A stretch of 64,000 nt of DNA from CAHJWH01 sp965198905 (GCA_965198905.1 OZ240678.1:1116001-1180000), one strand, 5' to 3'. Shown: positions 45,425-54,235, numbered from the stretch's first letter. Notes: a model not told the origin generated them from the letters alone. A program made the numbers and translations.

Positions 45425-47245
45425 TCAGGCGGCTTTCGCGTGCGAGGGGCCGGCCAGGGCGACGATGTCGCTGTCGGCGAAGGGCTGATCCAGCGGGCGC
45501 GTCCAGCCGTTCGCCGCGGGCGTGAAGCCCAGCGCCTCCAGCAGCCGGACCGACGCGCCGTTGCGCTCCGTGCCGCGGAAGGCGACGGCGAACTGCGTGC
45601 GACCGCGGCCGGCCAGAAGCGCCGCCATGTGGGCGAAGGCGGCATGCTCCACGCGCTTGCGCTGCACCCGGCAGCTCATGAAGAAGGCGTGGAGTTCGCC
45701 CGCGGCGAGGTCCAGGTCGGCGAAGCCGATCAGGCCGTAGTCGCCCCAGGCGTCGGCGCAGCGCAGCGTCAGCCGCGCATGACCCGGGTCGGACGCCAGC
45801 GAGGCCTCCACCTCGGCCAGGGTGAACTTGGCCCCGGTGAAGTTCAGCTGGTTGGTGCGCTGGGACAACTCATGCACGCGCACCGCGTCCGCGGCGTCGA
45901 GCGGGCGGACGTCCAGCACCAGGTTGGAGGCGCGCAGGAAGCCCAGATAGTCCCCGTCGCCAGCCTCCGCCGCCTGCCCCCGCGCCGCCTCAGCGCGATA
46001 CAGGCTGCGTCGGCGGGCCGCCTCTGGCGTGGCGGGGTGGTCGAACCAGGGGTGGGCGGCCAGCCCCGCCACCTCGGTATGGGCCAGGGTCCGCACCCTA
46101 GGGTGGGCGGCTATGACCTCCGCGCGCTCGAACGGCTGGTCGTCGACGAAGACGACGCTGTCCAGCCCCAGGTCCAGGGCCGCGGCGATCCTGGCCACCG
46201 ACGCGCTCTTAGGCCCCCAGCCGACCTGGGGATGCAGGAAGTAGTCGTCCAGGCCGAAGCGTCGGAGCGCGGCCTGCGCCTCGTGCGCCTCGTTCTTGCT
46301 GGCGATGGAGTGCAGCACGCCGCGCGCATCCAGCGCCTTCAGCGCGGCGACCGCCTCGGGGCGAGGCGTGACGCCCACGGGGCCGTCCTCCGCCAGGGTG
46401 CCGGTCCACAGCGTCTCGTCCAGGTCCCACACCAGCACCTTGGCGAGCGGCGACGGCGGTGCGGCGAGCGCGTCTGGCGGGGCCTGCAGGGAGGAGTCGG
46501 CGGGGTCGTGGAAGGCCACGAAGTCGGCCAGGGACAAGGTGATGTCGATCCCCTCGGCTTCCCCCACGGGCTCGACCTGAACCAGATAGGGCCGGTCGAG
46601 CCGGATCGCCGCGGCGATCGGGGCGTAGGGCAGGACGTGGCGGGCGTGGTCCGGACCCAGGCGCAGGCGCCCCTGCCATGTGCCGCAGAGCGCCCCGGCG
46701 TCCGCGGCCTCCTGCAGGAAGGTGACGGTGAAGGCGTGGTCGCCACCGTCGCGGCTCCAGCCCTCCAGCACGAAGGCGTCGGGCGGCTTTGCCCCCGCAA
46801 GGCTCGGGCCGCTGGCCTTGCGCAGGTTGATCCGCCGCGCCAGACCTTGCTTCACCTGGAACGGCGCGGGTGTGGAGGCGAGCGCTCGCCCGAGCGCGGC
46901 GTCCGCCCGCTCGCGCCGCATTGCCTTGGCGTAGGGGCGCAGGGCCGCGGGGCCTCGCCCCTCCAGCTTGCCCCACTTGCGAAAGCGGATGCGCATGAGG
47001 CCTAAGCCGGCATCCTCGATCCCGGCCACGAAGCGGCGGCAGTTCAGGTCCGGGCGGGGGTCGTAGACGCTGCAGGCGGAATAGCAGGCCGGGTAGGCGC
47101 ACTCCGAACAGTGCTCGCCCCACACGATCTGGCTGCGCGCCGCCAGGCGGCGGCCATCCAGCCGGTCGGCCGCACCCGCTAGCGGGGCGCCCGCCGGCAG
47201 GGCGACGCCGGCGCTGGCGTACTCGCCGGCCACTGTCTCTTTCAC
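45425..47245 (-). CDS. FkbH-like HAD protein with N-terminal Cys-rich segment
   Basis: A 606-residue multidomain protein. Residues 41-72 hold a Cys cluster in 'WGEHCSECAYPACYSACSV' plus a later Cys (C46, C49, C54, C58, C69), suggesting an iron-sulfur or zinc site. A beta-rich middle (about 75-250) follows, then the HAD core 'KVLVWDLDETLWTGTLAEDG' (Asp 274/276), 'SIASKNEAHEAQ' and 'VFVDDQPFERAEV', and a C-terminal GNAT-like part with 'LSQRTNQLNFTGAKFT', the FkbH signature. GTG start at 47245 with GGGAG eight bases upstream. It is co-directional with the deacetylase gene. Substrate unknown; no carrier protein is adjacent. Confidence 0.85.
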   Translation of the reverse strand: MKETVAGEYASAGVALPAGAPLAGAADRLDGRRLAARSQIVWGEHCSECAYPACYSACSVYDPRPDLNCRRFVAGIEDAGLGLMRIRFRKWGKLEGRGPAALRPYAKAMRRERADAALGRALASTPAPFQVKQGLARRINLRKASGPSLAGAKPPDAFVLEGWSRDGGDHAFTVTFLQEAADAGALCGTWQGRLRLGPDHARHVLPYAPIAAAIRLDRPYLVQVEPVGEAEGIDITLSLADFVAFHDPADSSLQAPPDALAAPPSPLAKVLVWDLDETLWTGTLAEDGPVGVTPRPEAVAALKALDARGVLHSIASKNEAHEAQAALRRFGLDDYFLHPQVGWGPKSASVARIAAALDLGLDSVVFVDDQPFERAEVIAAHPRVRTLAHTEVAGLAAHPWFDHPATPEAARRRSLYRAEAARGQAAEAGDGDYLGFLRASNLVLDVRPLDAADAVRVHELSQRTNQLNFTGAKFTLAEVEASLASDPGHARLTLRCADAWGDYGLIGFADLDLAAGELHAFFMSCRVQRKRVEHAAFAHMAALLAGRGRTQFAVAFRGTERNGASVRLLEALGFTPAANGWTRPLDQPFADSDIVALAGPSHAKAA

Positions 47246-47323
47246 CGATCCCGCTCCCAGGCGCTCACCCGGGCAGCATGGCGCAGGCGCCCTTAAGGCG
47301 GCGTGTAGGCGCGGCCCCTCGCC

Positions 47324-48031
47324 TCAGAACGGCTCGAGATGGGCCGAGCGCGAATAGGCCAGGTAGCCCACGCTGGCGCCCGCCCGCAGGCCCACGCCCG
47401 TGCGCATGGGCGCCAGCACGATGTCGTTGGCGCTCTGATAGTTCAACCCGATCCCGGCCACCACGTAGAGCGAGCCCTCGACGCCGGGGAAACGCTGGAA
47501 GATGGCGTCCGGATACTGCAGGTTGTAGCACAGGGTGAATACCCGGCTGGCGTTGCCGCCGAAGTCGAATCCCGCCGTCGGGCCCCGCCAGTACACCTTC
47601 ACCGGCGGCCGGTGCTTCATGTACAGCAGGCCCTTTCCGTAGCGCAGGCCCAGGATGAAGGCGCCCGAGCCCTCCTCGCCCGCGATGTAGCCGGTCGGCT
47701 GGCCCTGGTCGCGGAACACGTGCTCCACCGCGCCCCCCACCGTCTCGCTGGTCACCCCGAAGAAGTTCGACACGTTGTGGACGATCTCGTCCTGCTGATA
47801 GGTCTCCGCGCGCGGCGGCGCGGCGTAGCCAGGCCCGCCATAAGGCTGACCCCTATAGGGCGGGGCTCCGTAGCCCGGTGCGCCATAGCCCGGGCCGACC
47901 ACCGGCGGGACGGGATACTGCGGCGCCATCTCGCCCACCGGCGCCATCGGCTGGGCCGGTCCGGTGGAGGCGCAGCCGGTCAATGCGGCGCCCGCGCCCG
48001 CCAGGATCAAGTGGCGTCGGTCGATGGCCAT
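47324..48031 (-). CDS. eipA: EipA-like envelope integrity protein (DUF1134), lipoprotein form
   Basis: A 235-residue DUF1134 protein. 'QDEIVHNVSNFFGVTSETVG', 'GYIAGEEGSGAFILGLRYGK', 'VKVYWRGPTAGFDFGGNASR' and 'RTGVGLRAGASVGYLAYSR' are the EipA core. EipA supports cell-envelope integrity in Brucella and relatives. The N-terminus 'HLILAGAGAALTGCAS' ends in a lipobox (Cys 20), followed by a Gly/Pro/Tyr-rich linker. ATG 48031 has GGAG six bases upstream; the longer frame to 48079 is not needed. Confidence 0.88.
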   Translation of the reverse strand: MAIDRRHLILAGAGAALTGCASTGPAQPMAPVGEMAPQYPVPPVVGPGYGAPGYGAPPYRGQPYGGPGYAAPPRAETYQQDEIVHNVSNFFGVTSETVGGAVEHVFRDQGQPTGYIAGEEGSGAFILGLRYGKGLLYMKHRPPVKVYWRGPTAGFDFGGNASRVFTLCYNLQYPDAIFQRFPGVEGSLYVVAGIGLNYQSANDIVLAPMRTGVGLRAGASVGYLAYSRSAHLEPF

Positions 48032-48241
48032 GCGGAGCTCCGAAACAGCGAGGTGCGTTCTCGCAGACTTGCACGGCAACAGGTTTAAGGGATCGTGAAC
48101 GGCGGTCCCGGTCGCGCTTGGCCAAGACTCCGGCGCTTGGTCAAGACCCTGTCATCGGACTGAGATCGCACACGGGGTGAGATCGCCCTTGCCGCGCCGG
48201 CGAAAGCATCTGATCGTCCGCGCCGGCTTAGGGAGGACGTT

Positions 48242-49375
48242 TTGGCAGGGTTCTGGACGCCCTACGAGGGCCTGGAGGAGGCGCGCGCCAAGCTGTGCCG
48301 TCTGGCCGACGCGACGGGCGGCGGGGGGCTCGGGGTCAGCTTCTCCGACGGACGCCAGATCTGCGTGCTGCGCCAGGCCGCAAGCCCGGGCGGGCGGTCC
48401 ATGTGGCTGAACGTCCTGATCAGCCACGTCGCCGCCCCGCCGCCGCCGCCGCCCGCGCCCAAGGGGCTGTCGGGCAAGCTGAAGGCCTGGTTCTGGCGCG
48501 CCATGGAAATCGAGGGCGAGTCGGAGATCCAGCAGGCCCAGATGCAGATGGCCGGCGACCAGGCCATGGCGCAGGAGTTCCGCGACCACGTCTGGGAACC
48601 GACCCACGAGTTCCTGCTCCGCCACAAGCTGCTGGCCGACACCGCGGGCATCGTCCTGGACGTGGTGGGCGTCATCGCCGCGGGTGTGTTCATCTTCGTT
48701 GCGGCGCCTGAACTCCTCGCCGCCGGCGGCGTGATGGCGACGGTCGGACTGGTCACGGGGACGATGGCGTCCACTGGAGCCGTCGTCCTGTTCGGTGTCG
48801 ACAGCTATATCTACGGGGCGGAAATGTCCGGTCACGAAGCGGCCGCCAAGTCTTTCGAAGACAGCTCCACGGTGGGATGGGTCCGCATCGGCGCCACCAT
48901 CATGCTGCTCCCCGACCTGCCCGTCAGCGGAATGCGCGCATTGACGGAGATCGGCACGAAGGGGGCCGAGGCCAGCGAGGCCATTGCCAAGGGGACCCAG
49001 GCCGAGACCATGACGGGCAAGGCCGGGCGCGACCTGAAGAACGTCACCAACCCCGGCCGCCATCCCGCCGAGGTGGCCCGCCAGACGGCCCGGGTGCGTC
49101 AGTACCAAGCCGAGGCGTTGGCGCAATCCAAGCTGGTGGAGGCCGCCAATGCGCGCATCAAGCTGGTCTTCGCCCGCGACCTCGCCATCTTCCCCGGCGC
49201 CACGGGCGCGGGCGTGGGGCTGGTCGCCGCCGCGCCCCCAGGCGTCGCCCTGAGCGCTGAACAGAAGAAGAAGGACGAGGAGTACATGCGCTCGATCGCC
49301 CCGGCCAAGGGTTGGCCCAAGGACATCAAGGTGGAAATCCGCGTGATCGGCTATTCCAACCAGAAGGGCGGCTGA
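48242..49375 (+). CDS. Pro-rich, membrane-inserting protein, candidate antibacterial effector
   Basis: A 377-residue protein with no named family. TTG start at 48242 has GGGAGGACG at ideal distance. A soluble N-terminal domain (about 1-62) is followed by a run of seven prolines near residues 66-72, a helical region ('EIQQAQMQMAGDQAMAQEF'), a long hydrophobic stretch at about 134-188 (two spans), and a Lys/Ala-rich C-terminal region. No signal peptide. Its stop overlaps the start of a multi-span membrane protein gene (TGATG). The architecture resembles membrane-targeting effectors with a membrane immunity partner; this is inference. Confidence 0.6.
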   Translation: MAGFWTPYEGLEEARAKLCRLADATGGGGLGVSFSDGRQICVLRQAASPGGRSMWLNVLISHVAAPPPPPPAPKGLSGKLKAWFWRAMEIEGESEIQQAQMQMAGDQAMAQEFRDHVWEPTHEFLLRHKLLADTAGIVLDVVGVIAAGVFIFVAAPELLAAGGVMATVGLVTGTMASTGAVVLFGVDSYIYGAEMSGHEAAAKSFEDSSTVGWVRIGATIMLLPDLPVSGMRALTEIGTKGAEASEAIAKGTQAETMTGKAGRDLKNVTNPGRHPAEVARQTARVRQYQAEALAQSKLVEAANARIKLVFARDLAIFPGATGAGVGLVAAAPPGVALSAEQKKKDEEYMRSIAPAKGWPKDIKVEIRVIGYSNQKGG

Positions 49376-49857
49376 TGTTCGTGCAGCGCCAGCCGCCTGC
49401 GAACGTGGCGGCCTTCAGGGGGCCGGCCTACGGGCTTTGCGCGCTCTCCATCATGCCCGGTATCACGGCGTTCTTCGTCTTGCAGAGCTTGCTGCCGGTC
49501 CTGAGAAACGGAACGGCCATCTGGCTCGCCAGCATCCTGCCTGTGATCGGGTCCGCAGGGCTCTTTTCCGCACTGTTCCTGATCGGCCTGCTCAGCCGCC
49601 AATCCTGGTATTCCGTCGTGGCGCAAGGGTTTGGATGGTTGCTGATGCTCAGCTATGCTTTAGGTGTGGGTCTGGGGTTGGCGATCCTGGTGGGTTTGGT
49701 GCCGAAAGCGGCGCCTGACCTGTCTTTTATCAGCATCGTCAATATGGTGATGTGGCTCTTGTTCTCACCGCTCAACCTCTTGCTTTGGCGGGTGACACAT
49801 CGTGAAGCTTGGCGGCGGCTGCCGCCGAAGGAGATGGCGGCGGCGCAGGTCGCCTGA
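49375..49857 (+). CDS. four-span membrane protein, candidate immunity partner
   Basis: A 160-residue protein with four hydrophobic segments ('LCALSIMPGITAFFVLQSLL', 'WLASILPVIGSAGLFSALFL', 'GWLLMLSYALGVGLGLAILV', 'IVNMVMWLLFSPLNLLLW'). Translationally coupled to the preceding Pro-rich gene. Base use is less G+C-biased at its 3' end than in lepA, which follows. No family recognised. Confidence 0.65.
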   Translation: MFVQRQPPANVAAFRGPAYGLCALSIMPGITAFFVLQSLLPVLRNGTAIWLASILPVIGSAGLFSALFLIGLLSRQSWYSVVAQGFGWLLMLSYALGVGLGLAILVGLVPKAAPDLSFISIVNMVMWLLFSPLNLLLWRVTHREAWRRLPPKEMAAAQVA

Positions 49858-49950
49858 TCCCGCAGCGGCGGCTTCGACGCCCAGCCCAACGCGACCGCCA
49901 AGCCGCTCCCCCTCCCGCATAGTGCGCGCGGGTGCTAAGCCCGCCGCGCA

Positions 49951-51753
49951 ATGACCGACCTCTCCCACATCCGCAACTTCTCCATCGTGGCCCATATCGA
50001 CCACGGCAAGTCCACCCTCTCCGACCGCCTGATCCAGGAGACCGGCGGCCTGACCGCGCGCGAGATGACCGCCCAGGTGCTCGACAACATGGACATCGAG
50101 CGCGAGCGCGGCATCACCATCAAGGCCCAGACCGTGCGCCTGGACTACACCGCCGACGACGGCGAGACCTACGTCCTGAACCTGATGGACACCCCCGGCC
50201 ACGTGGACTTCGCCTACGAGGTCAGCCGCTCGCTGGCCGCCTGCGAGGGCAGCTTGCTCGTCGTCGACGCCTCCCAGGGGGTGGAGGCCCAGACGCTCGC
50301 CAACGTCTACCAGGCCATGGAGGCCAATAACGAGATCGTCCCGGTGCTGAACAAGGCCGACCTGCCCGCCGCCGAACCCGACCGCGTGCGCGCCCAGATC
50401 GAGGACGTCATCGGGCTGGACGCCAGCGACGCCATCCTCTGCTCCGCCAAGACCGGGCTCGGCATCCACGAGGTGCTGGAGGCCATCGTCACCCGCCTGC
50501 CGCCCCCCAAGGGCGACCCCTCGGCGCCGCTCAAGGCGCTGCTCGTGGACGCCTGGTACGACGCCTATCTTGGCGTCGTGGTGCTGGTCCGGGTCATCGA
50601 CGGGGTGATGAAGCGCGGTATGCGGGTGCGCATGATGCAGACCGGGGCGGTCTACAATGTCGACAAGCTCGGCGTCTTCCGCCCCAAGGCCACCGACCTT
50701 GAGACCCTGTCCGCCGGCGAGATCGGCTTCTTCACCGGCTCCATCAAGGAGGTGGCCGACGCCGCGGTGGGCGCCACCATCACCGACGAGCGCCGCCCCA
50801 CCGCCCACGAGCTCACGGGGTTCAAGGAGGTGCAGCCGGTGGTGTTCTGCGGCCTGTTCCCCGCCGACGCCGCCCAGTTCGAGGACCTACGCAACGCCAT
50901 CGGCCGCCTGCGCCTCAACGACGCCAGCTTCAGCTTCGAGATGGAGACCTCCGCCGCGCTCGGCTTCGGCTTCCGCTGCGGGTTCCTGGGGTTGCTGCAC
51001 CTGGAGATCATCCAGGAGCGCCTGAGCCGGGAGTTCAACCTCGACCTGATCGCCACCGCCCCCAGCGTCGTCTACCACATCACCCTGATCGACGGTTCGG
51101 TGGTGGAGCTGCACAACCCCGCCGACATGCCCGACCCGATCAAGATCGAGTCCATCGCCGAGCCCTGGATCAAGGCCACCATCTTCACCCCCGACGAGTA
51201 CCTGGGCGCCGTCATCAAGCTCTGCCAGGACCGCCGGGGCGCCCAGCGCGAGCTCAGCTATGTCGGGACCCGCGCCATGGTGGTCTACGACCTGCCGCTG
51301 AACGAGGTGGTGTTCGACTTCTACGACCGGCTTAAGTCCATCTCCAAGGGCTACGCCTCCTTCGACTACTCCATCGAGGAATACCGCACCGGAGACCTGG
51401 TGAAGATGAGCGTGCTGGTGAACAGCGAGCCCGTCGACGCCCTCTCCATGCTCGTCCACCGCGGCCGCGCCGAGATGCGCGGGCGCGGCATGGTGGAGAA
51501 GATGAAGGACCTGATCCCCCCCCACATGTTCGTCATCCCGATCCAGGCCGCCATCGGCGGCAAGATCATCGCCCGCGAGACCGTCCGCGCGTTGAGGAAG
51601 GACGTCACCGCCAAGTGCTACGGCGGCGACGCGACGCGGAAGAAGAAGCTGCTGGAGAAGCAGAAGGAGGGCAAGAAGCGGATGCGCCAGTTCGGCAAGG
51701 TGGACATCCCGCAGGAAGCCTTCATCGCCGCGCTGAAGATGGACGCGGACTAA
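49951..51753 (+). CDS. lepA: elongation factor 4 (LepA)
   Basis: Translational GTPase, 600 residues. G1 'HIDHGKSTLSDRLIQ', the switch region 'ERERGITIKAQT', G3 'DTPGHVDF', G4 'NKADLP', and the LepA-specific C-terminal domain 'GGDATRKKKLLEKQKEGKKR' are all intact. It is the only housekeeping gene between the putative effector modules. Confidence 0.98.
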   Translation: MTDLSHIRNFSIVAHIDHGKSTLSDRLIQETGGLTAREMTAQVLDNMDIERERGITIKAQTVRLDYTADDGETYVLNLMDTPGHVDFAYEVSRSLAACEGSLLVVDASQGVEAQTLANVYQAMEANNEIVPVLNKADLPAAEPDRVRAQIEDVIGLDASDAILCSAKTGLGIHEVLEAIVTRLPPPKGDPSAPLKALLVDAWYDAYLGVVVLVRVIDGVMKRGMRVRMMQTGAVYNVDKLGVFRPKATDLETLSAGEIGFFTGSIKEVADAAVGATITDERRPTAHELTGFKEVQPVVFCGLFPADAAQFEDLRNAIGRLRLNDASFSFEMETSAALGFGFRCGFLGLLHLEIIQERLSREFNLDLIATAPSVVYHITLIDGSVVELHNPADMPDPIKIESIAEPWIKATIFTPDEYLGAVIKLCQDRRGAQRELSYVGTRAMVVYDLPLNEVVFDFYDRLKSISKGYASFDYSIEEYRTGDLVKMSVLVNSEPVDALSMLVHRGRAEMRGRGMVEKMKDLIPPHMFVIPIQAAIGGKIIARETVRALRKDVTAKCYGGDATRKKKLLEKQKEGKKRMRQFGKVDIPQEAFIAALKMDAD

Positions 51754-51927
51754 ATATCAAAAATAGATTGATACCGAGACGACGAGCGCTACTGTCGGCG
51801 CAGAAATCCAATCTGCAAGGCGTTTATGTATTTGACGACGCCGATAGGAGTTTGAAATTCTTCGCTTAGAACATTTGTTGATGGTCAGTTATAGGAAGGC
51901 TCTCCAATCGGAGCGAGGATCATCGAC

Positions 51928-52425
51928 ATGCGCACACCGGCCGCTTCGCCGCATCCCGATCGGCGCCTTGTATCCGGACACGCTTCCGACGCGGACCTGA
52001 AGACCCACTATCCGGTCTTTGCGCTCGCGGAGGCCAGTTGGCCGGCGCACAAGAGCGATTGCAGCGGCTTTGTAAGAGCTGTGGCTTTGGCCGCACGCAT
52101 TCCGCTCTCTGGACTGGCCAACCACCTTGTCGACACTTGGAATAGCGATCCTGCCTGGATCAAGTTAGGTTCCGATGTGGCGCAGGCTAGCCGCCTCTCC
52201 GAGCAGGGCTATCTGGTGGTCGCCGGCCGCAAGGAGCCGAATCACGGCCATGTCGTGGTCATCGTGCCGGGCCGGGACGCGCATGGCGACGCGATGGGCT
52301 ACTGGGGTCGACTGGGCGGGATCGGCGAAAAGGACAATGGTTTGAACTTTGCATGGAAGCGGGCAGACTTGGCCGGCGTGCAGTACTTCGCCACGTCCGC
52401 GCCCGGCCTGAGAGCAAAGCCTTGA
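51928..52425 (+). CDS. Tae1/Tse1-like peptidoglycan amidase, putative type VI effector
   Basis: A 165-residue papain-like (NlpC/P60-fold) hydrolase without a signal peptide. 'HKSDCSGFVRAVALAARIPL' places the nucleophile at Cys45; 'SEQGYLVVAGRKEPNHGHVV' gives the catalytic His at about 108; 'GYWGRLGGIGEKDNGLNFAW' follows. These match, in order, the corresponding text of Pseudomonas Tse1 (Cys-Ser-Gly-Phe-Val, Gly-Phe-Leu-Val-Ile-Ala-Gly, Gly-His-Val), which cuts the gamma-D-Glu-mDAP bond of peptide stems. ATG 51928 has GAGG nine bases upstream. Its stop overlaps the TTG start of the next gene. No secretion genes are in the window, so delivery by a type VI system is inferred. Confidence 0.8.
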   Translation: MRTPAASPHPDRRLVSGHASDADLKTHYPVFALAEASWPAHKSDCSGFVRAVALAARIPLSGLANHLVDTWNSDPAWIKLGSDVAQASRLSEQGYLVVAGRKEPNHGHVVVIVPGRDAHGDAMGYWGRLGGIGEKDNGLNFAWKRADLAGVQYFATSAPGLRAKP

Positions 52426-52877
52426 AAATCCTCGTCGCCCTGATGGCCGCAAGCCTTGTGGGGCTGTCCGGACCCGCTAGCGCAGGCGGCGGAGCTTTAA
52501 TCCCGCTCCATCCGCGGCGCTCAGACTTGGCGGCCCTGGGCTACCGGATCGATCTCGGCGCTGCGGACGACCCCACGGCTCCTCGCGCATGGCAGGGGCC
52601 TGTGCGGGTAGCCGGCGCAGGAAGGCGCAACTGTTCGGTCGATCCGGGCGTCGCCATACTGGAGCGTCCTTTCGGACTGTCGCACGATCGGTTCCTCGTC
52701 GCCTCCACCTATTCGGGCAGTACGACCCAGGTCTACGTCATTGAGCTCAGCGACTGTGCGGTGACGGCGAAGAGCCCTGCCTTCACGGGCCCAGCCCGGT
52801 TCAGGAGCCGCGGAATCAGGCTGCCGGGCTTAGGCGACTTCTACGTCGACGCGAAGGGCGGCCTGATCCGCCGCTGA
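52422..52877 (+). CDS. small exported protein, putative Tai1-like immunity protein
   Basis: A 151-residue protein with a clear signal peptide (KILVALMAASLVGLSGPASA) and two Cys in the mature part ('RRNCSVDPGV', 'IELSDCAVTA'). The TTG start at 52422 overlaps the TGA of the amidase gene by three bases, so the two are translationally coupled. A periplasmic partner encoded directly after a Tae1-type amidase is the expected place for an immunity protein. I did not find a specific sequence signature of Tai1. Confidence 0.7.
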   Translation: MKILVALMAASLVGLSGPASAGGGALIPLHPRRSDLAALGYRIDLGAADDPTAPRAWQGPVRVAGAGRRNCSVDPGVAILERPFGLSHDRFLVASTYSGSTTQVYVIELSDCAVTAKSPAFTGPARFRSRGIRLPGLGDFYVDAKGGLIRR

Positions 52878-53025
52878 CGCCGCTTTCGCAGTTTGGGCTT
52901 AGAGTTAGTTATTTGCTGCGCGGCGTAGACCTCTGACGACGGCTCGTCGCATCGCGAAGGGGCGTGGGGAGATTGAATACCTTGGGGGTTTAGGTGCGGG
53001 TCAGCGGCGTGCAGAAGGTGGCCAA

Positions 53026-53580
53026 GTGAGCGCGCAGGCGAACGCCGCCCGCGGACCACGCGACCGGCCGCCGGGGCTGGCTCCGCGCGGCACGGCCTGG
53101 GGGCTGGCGGCCATCATGGTCCTGTGCATGGTCTCGCCCGCCGCCGCGGTGTTCAGCGCCGTGCCCTGGGCCGCGCTCAGCCTGGACGCGCTCCTGGGGA
53201 GCGCCTTCGGCTCGGTCCTGTTCAGCTTTATCGTCGTCACGCCGCTGGCGGCCGGCCTGCAGACGCGCCGGTTCTGGGTCGTCTGCTGGTATTTCGGCAC
53301 CGGCGTGCTCAGCCTTGTCGTCTACGTCGCCGCCGTGCTGGTCGCGCTGGCGGGAGCGTCCGGCGTGTTCGCCACCCTGCATCCCGATCTGGTCGGGGCG
53401 GCGTGGCTGGGCCGGCTGTTCCTGCTTGCCTGCGCGCCCATGCTGTTCGCCCTGTGGCGAGGCCTGCGCCTGGCCTACTGGCGGCCCTGGAGCCCGCCTC
53501 AGGCCTGGGAGGCCGGCGACGAGCGCAATGCCGTCCTGGCCACCAAGCTGGTGACCGGCTCGCCGCAGCGCAAGCGATGA
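53026..53580 (+). CDS. four-span membrane protein
   Basis: A 184-residue protein starting with GTG at 53026. Segments 'WGLAAIMVLCMVSPAAAVFS', 'GSVLFSFIVVTPLAAGL', 'YFGTGVLSLVVYVAAVLVAL' and 'LGRLFLLACAPMLFALWRGL' are hydrophobic. No motif recognised. It stands between two exported-hydrolase/partner pairs and resembles the other membrane partners in this stretch, but has no adjacent effector-like gene of its own. Confidence 0.65.
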   Translation: MSAQANAARGPRDRPPGLAPRGTAWGLAAIMVLCMVSPAAAVFSAVPWAALSLDALLGSAFGSVLFSFIVVTPLAAGLQTRRFWVVCWYFGTGVLSLVVYVAAVLVALAGASGVFATLHPDLVGAAWLGRLFLLACAPMLFALWRGLRLAYWRPWSPPQAWEAGDERNAVLATKLVTGSPQRKR

Positions 53581-53698
53581 GCTTGGGTCCGTGTTGGTCG
53601 CGGTGGATGTCCGCCAGATAGAGGCTGGCAAGCGAAAAAGCTGTCCGCTCGCCAATGAACACGACGCTCGCTCATGGAGCTTATATTATCACGCCGGC

Positions 53699-54235
53699 TT
53701 ATGGGGTGTCCCGCTTGCAGCTGCGGCGGCCAGCGGCCTGGCAGGTGTCGCGGCTGGCGGCGATGAGCTTGCGGGTCTTGGGGCCCGCGGGGAAGGCGGC
53801 GAGGACCTGGGCGGTGCAGCGGTCGCCGGGGCCGTCGACGCGGTTGGCCAGCTCGATCACCGTCTGGCCGACCGACCAGGCCTCGTAGTGATGCGCCAGC
53901 TTGGCCAGGATGCGGCAGTCGTCGCCGTAGCGGTCGGGATGGGCCAGCAAGGTTCGCGCGATGACGCGATCCGCCTCCCGCTCTGGATCGGCCGCCGCGG
54001 GTGTGGTGCGAGCCATGGTGTTGGGAAGGTCGCGGCGTTCGATGGCCTTGAACGCCAGAGCCAGATCGTGGACGGCGAGGCACGCTCGCGCGCCGCATCC
54101 CTGAAGGGCGCCGTTGGCCTGGTAGATGGCGGTGGTGCTCGCCGGCCCATTCAGGACCCGGTCAAGGGGATCGGCTGCGGGCCGCCCGAATGCAGCCAAG
54201 GTCGCGAGCACCAGGATCGCAGCGCTAATGGACAT
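53699..54235 (-). CDS. exported Cys-rich protein, putative immunity partner of the SleB-like gene
   Basis: A 178-residue protein with a short signal peptide (MSISAAILVLATLAAFGRPA) and several mature Cys residues ('LQGCGARACLAVHD', 'YGDDCRILAKLAHHYEAW', 'GPGDRCTAQVLA', 'SRDTCQAAGRRSCK'), likely disulfide-paired. Its ATG lies inside the last codons of the SleB-like gene (11-base overlap). The helical pattern is unlike the Tai1-like protein nearby. Function inferred only from gene order. Confidence 0.65.
   Translation of the reverse strand: MSISAAILVLATLAAFGRPAADPLDRVLNGPASTTAIYQANGALQGCGARACLAVHDLALAFKAIERRDLPNTMARTTPAAADPEREADRVIARTLLAHPDRYGDDCRILAKLAHHYEAWSVGQTVIELANRVDGPGDRCTAQVLAAFPAGPKTRKLIAASRDTCQAAGRRSCKRDTP

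Noticed and set aside
44810..47005. 731-codon plus-strand open frame
   Set aside because: Antisense to the deacetylase and FkbH-like genes, both of which have clear family motifs.
51754..51927. Possible short gene between lepA and the Tae1-like gene
   Set aside because: A frame ending 'GVYVFDDADRSLKFFA' exists but has no start or ribosome-binding site separate from lepA; kept only as A+T-richer intergenic text.
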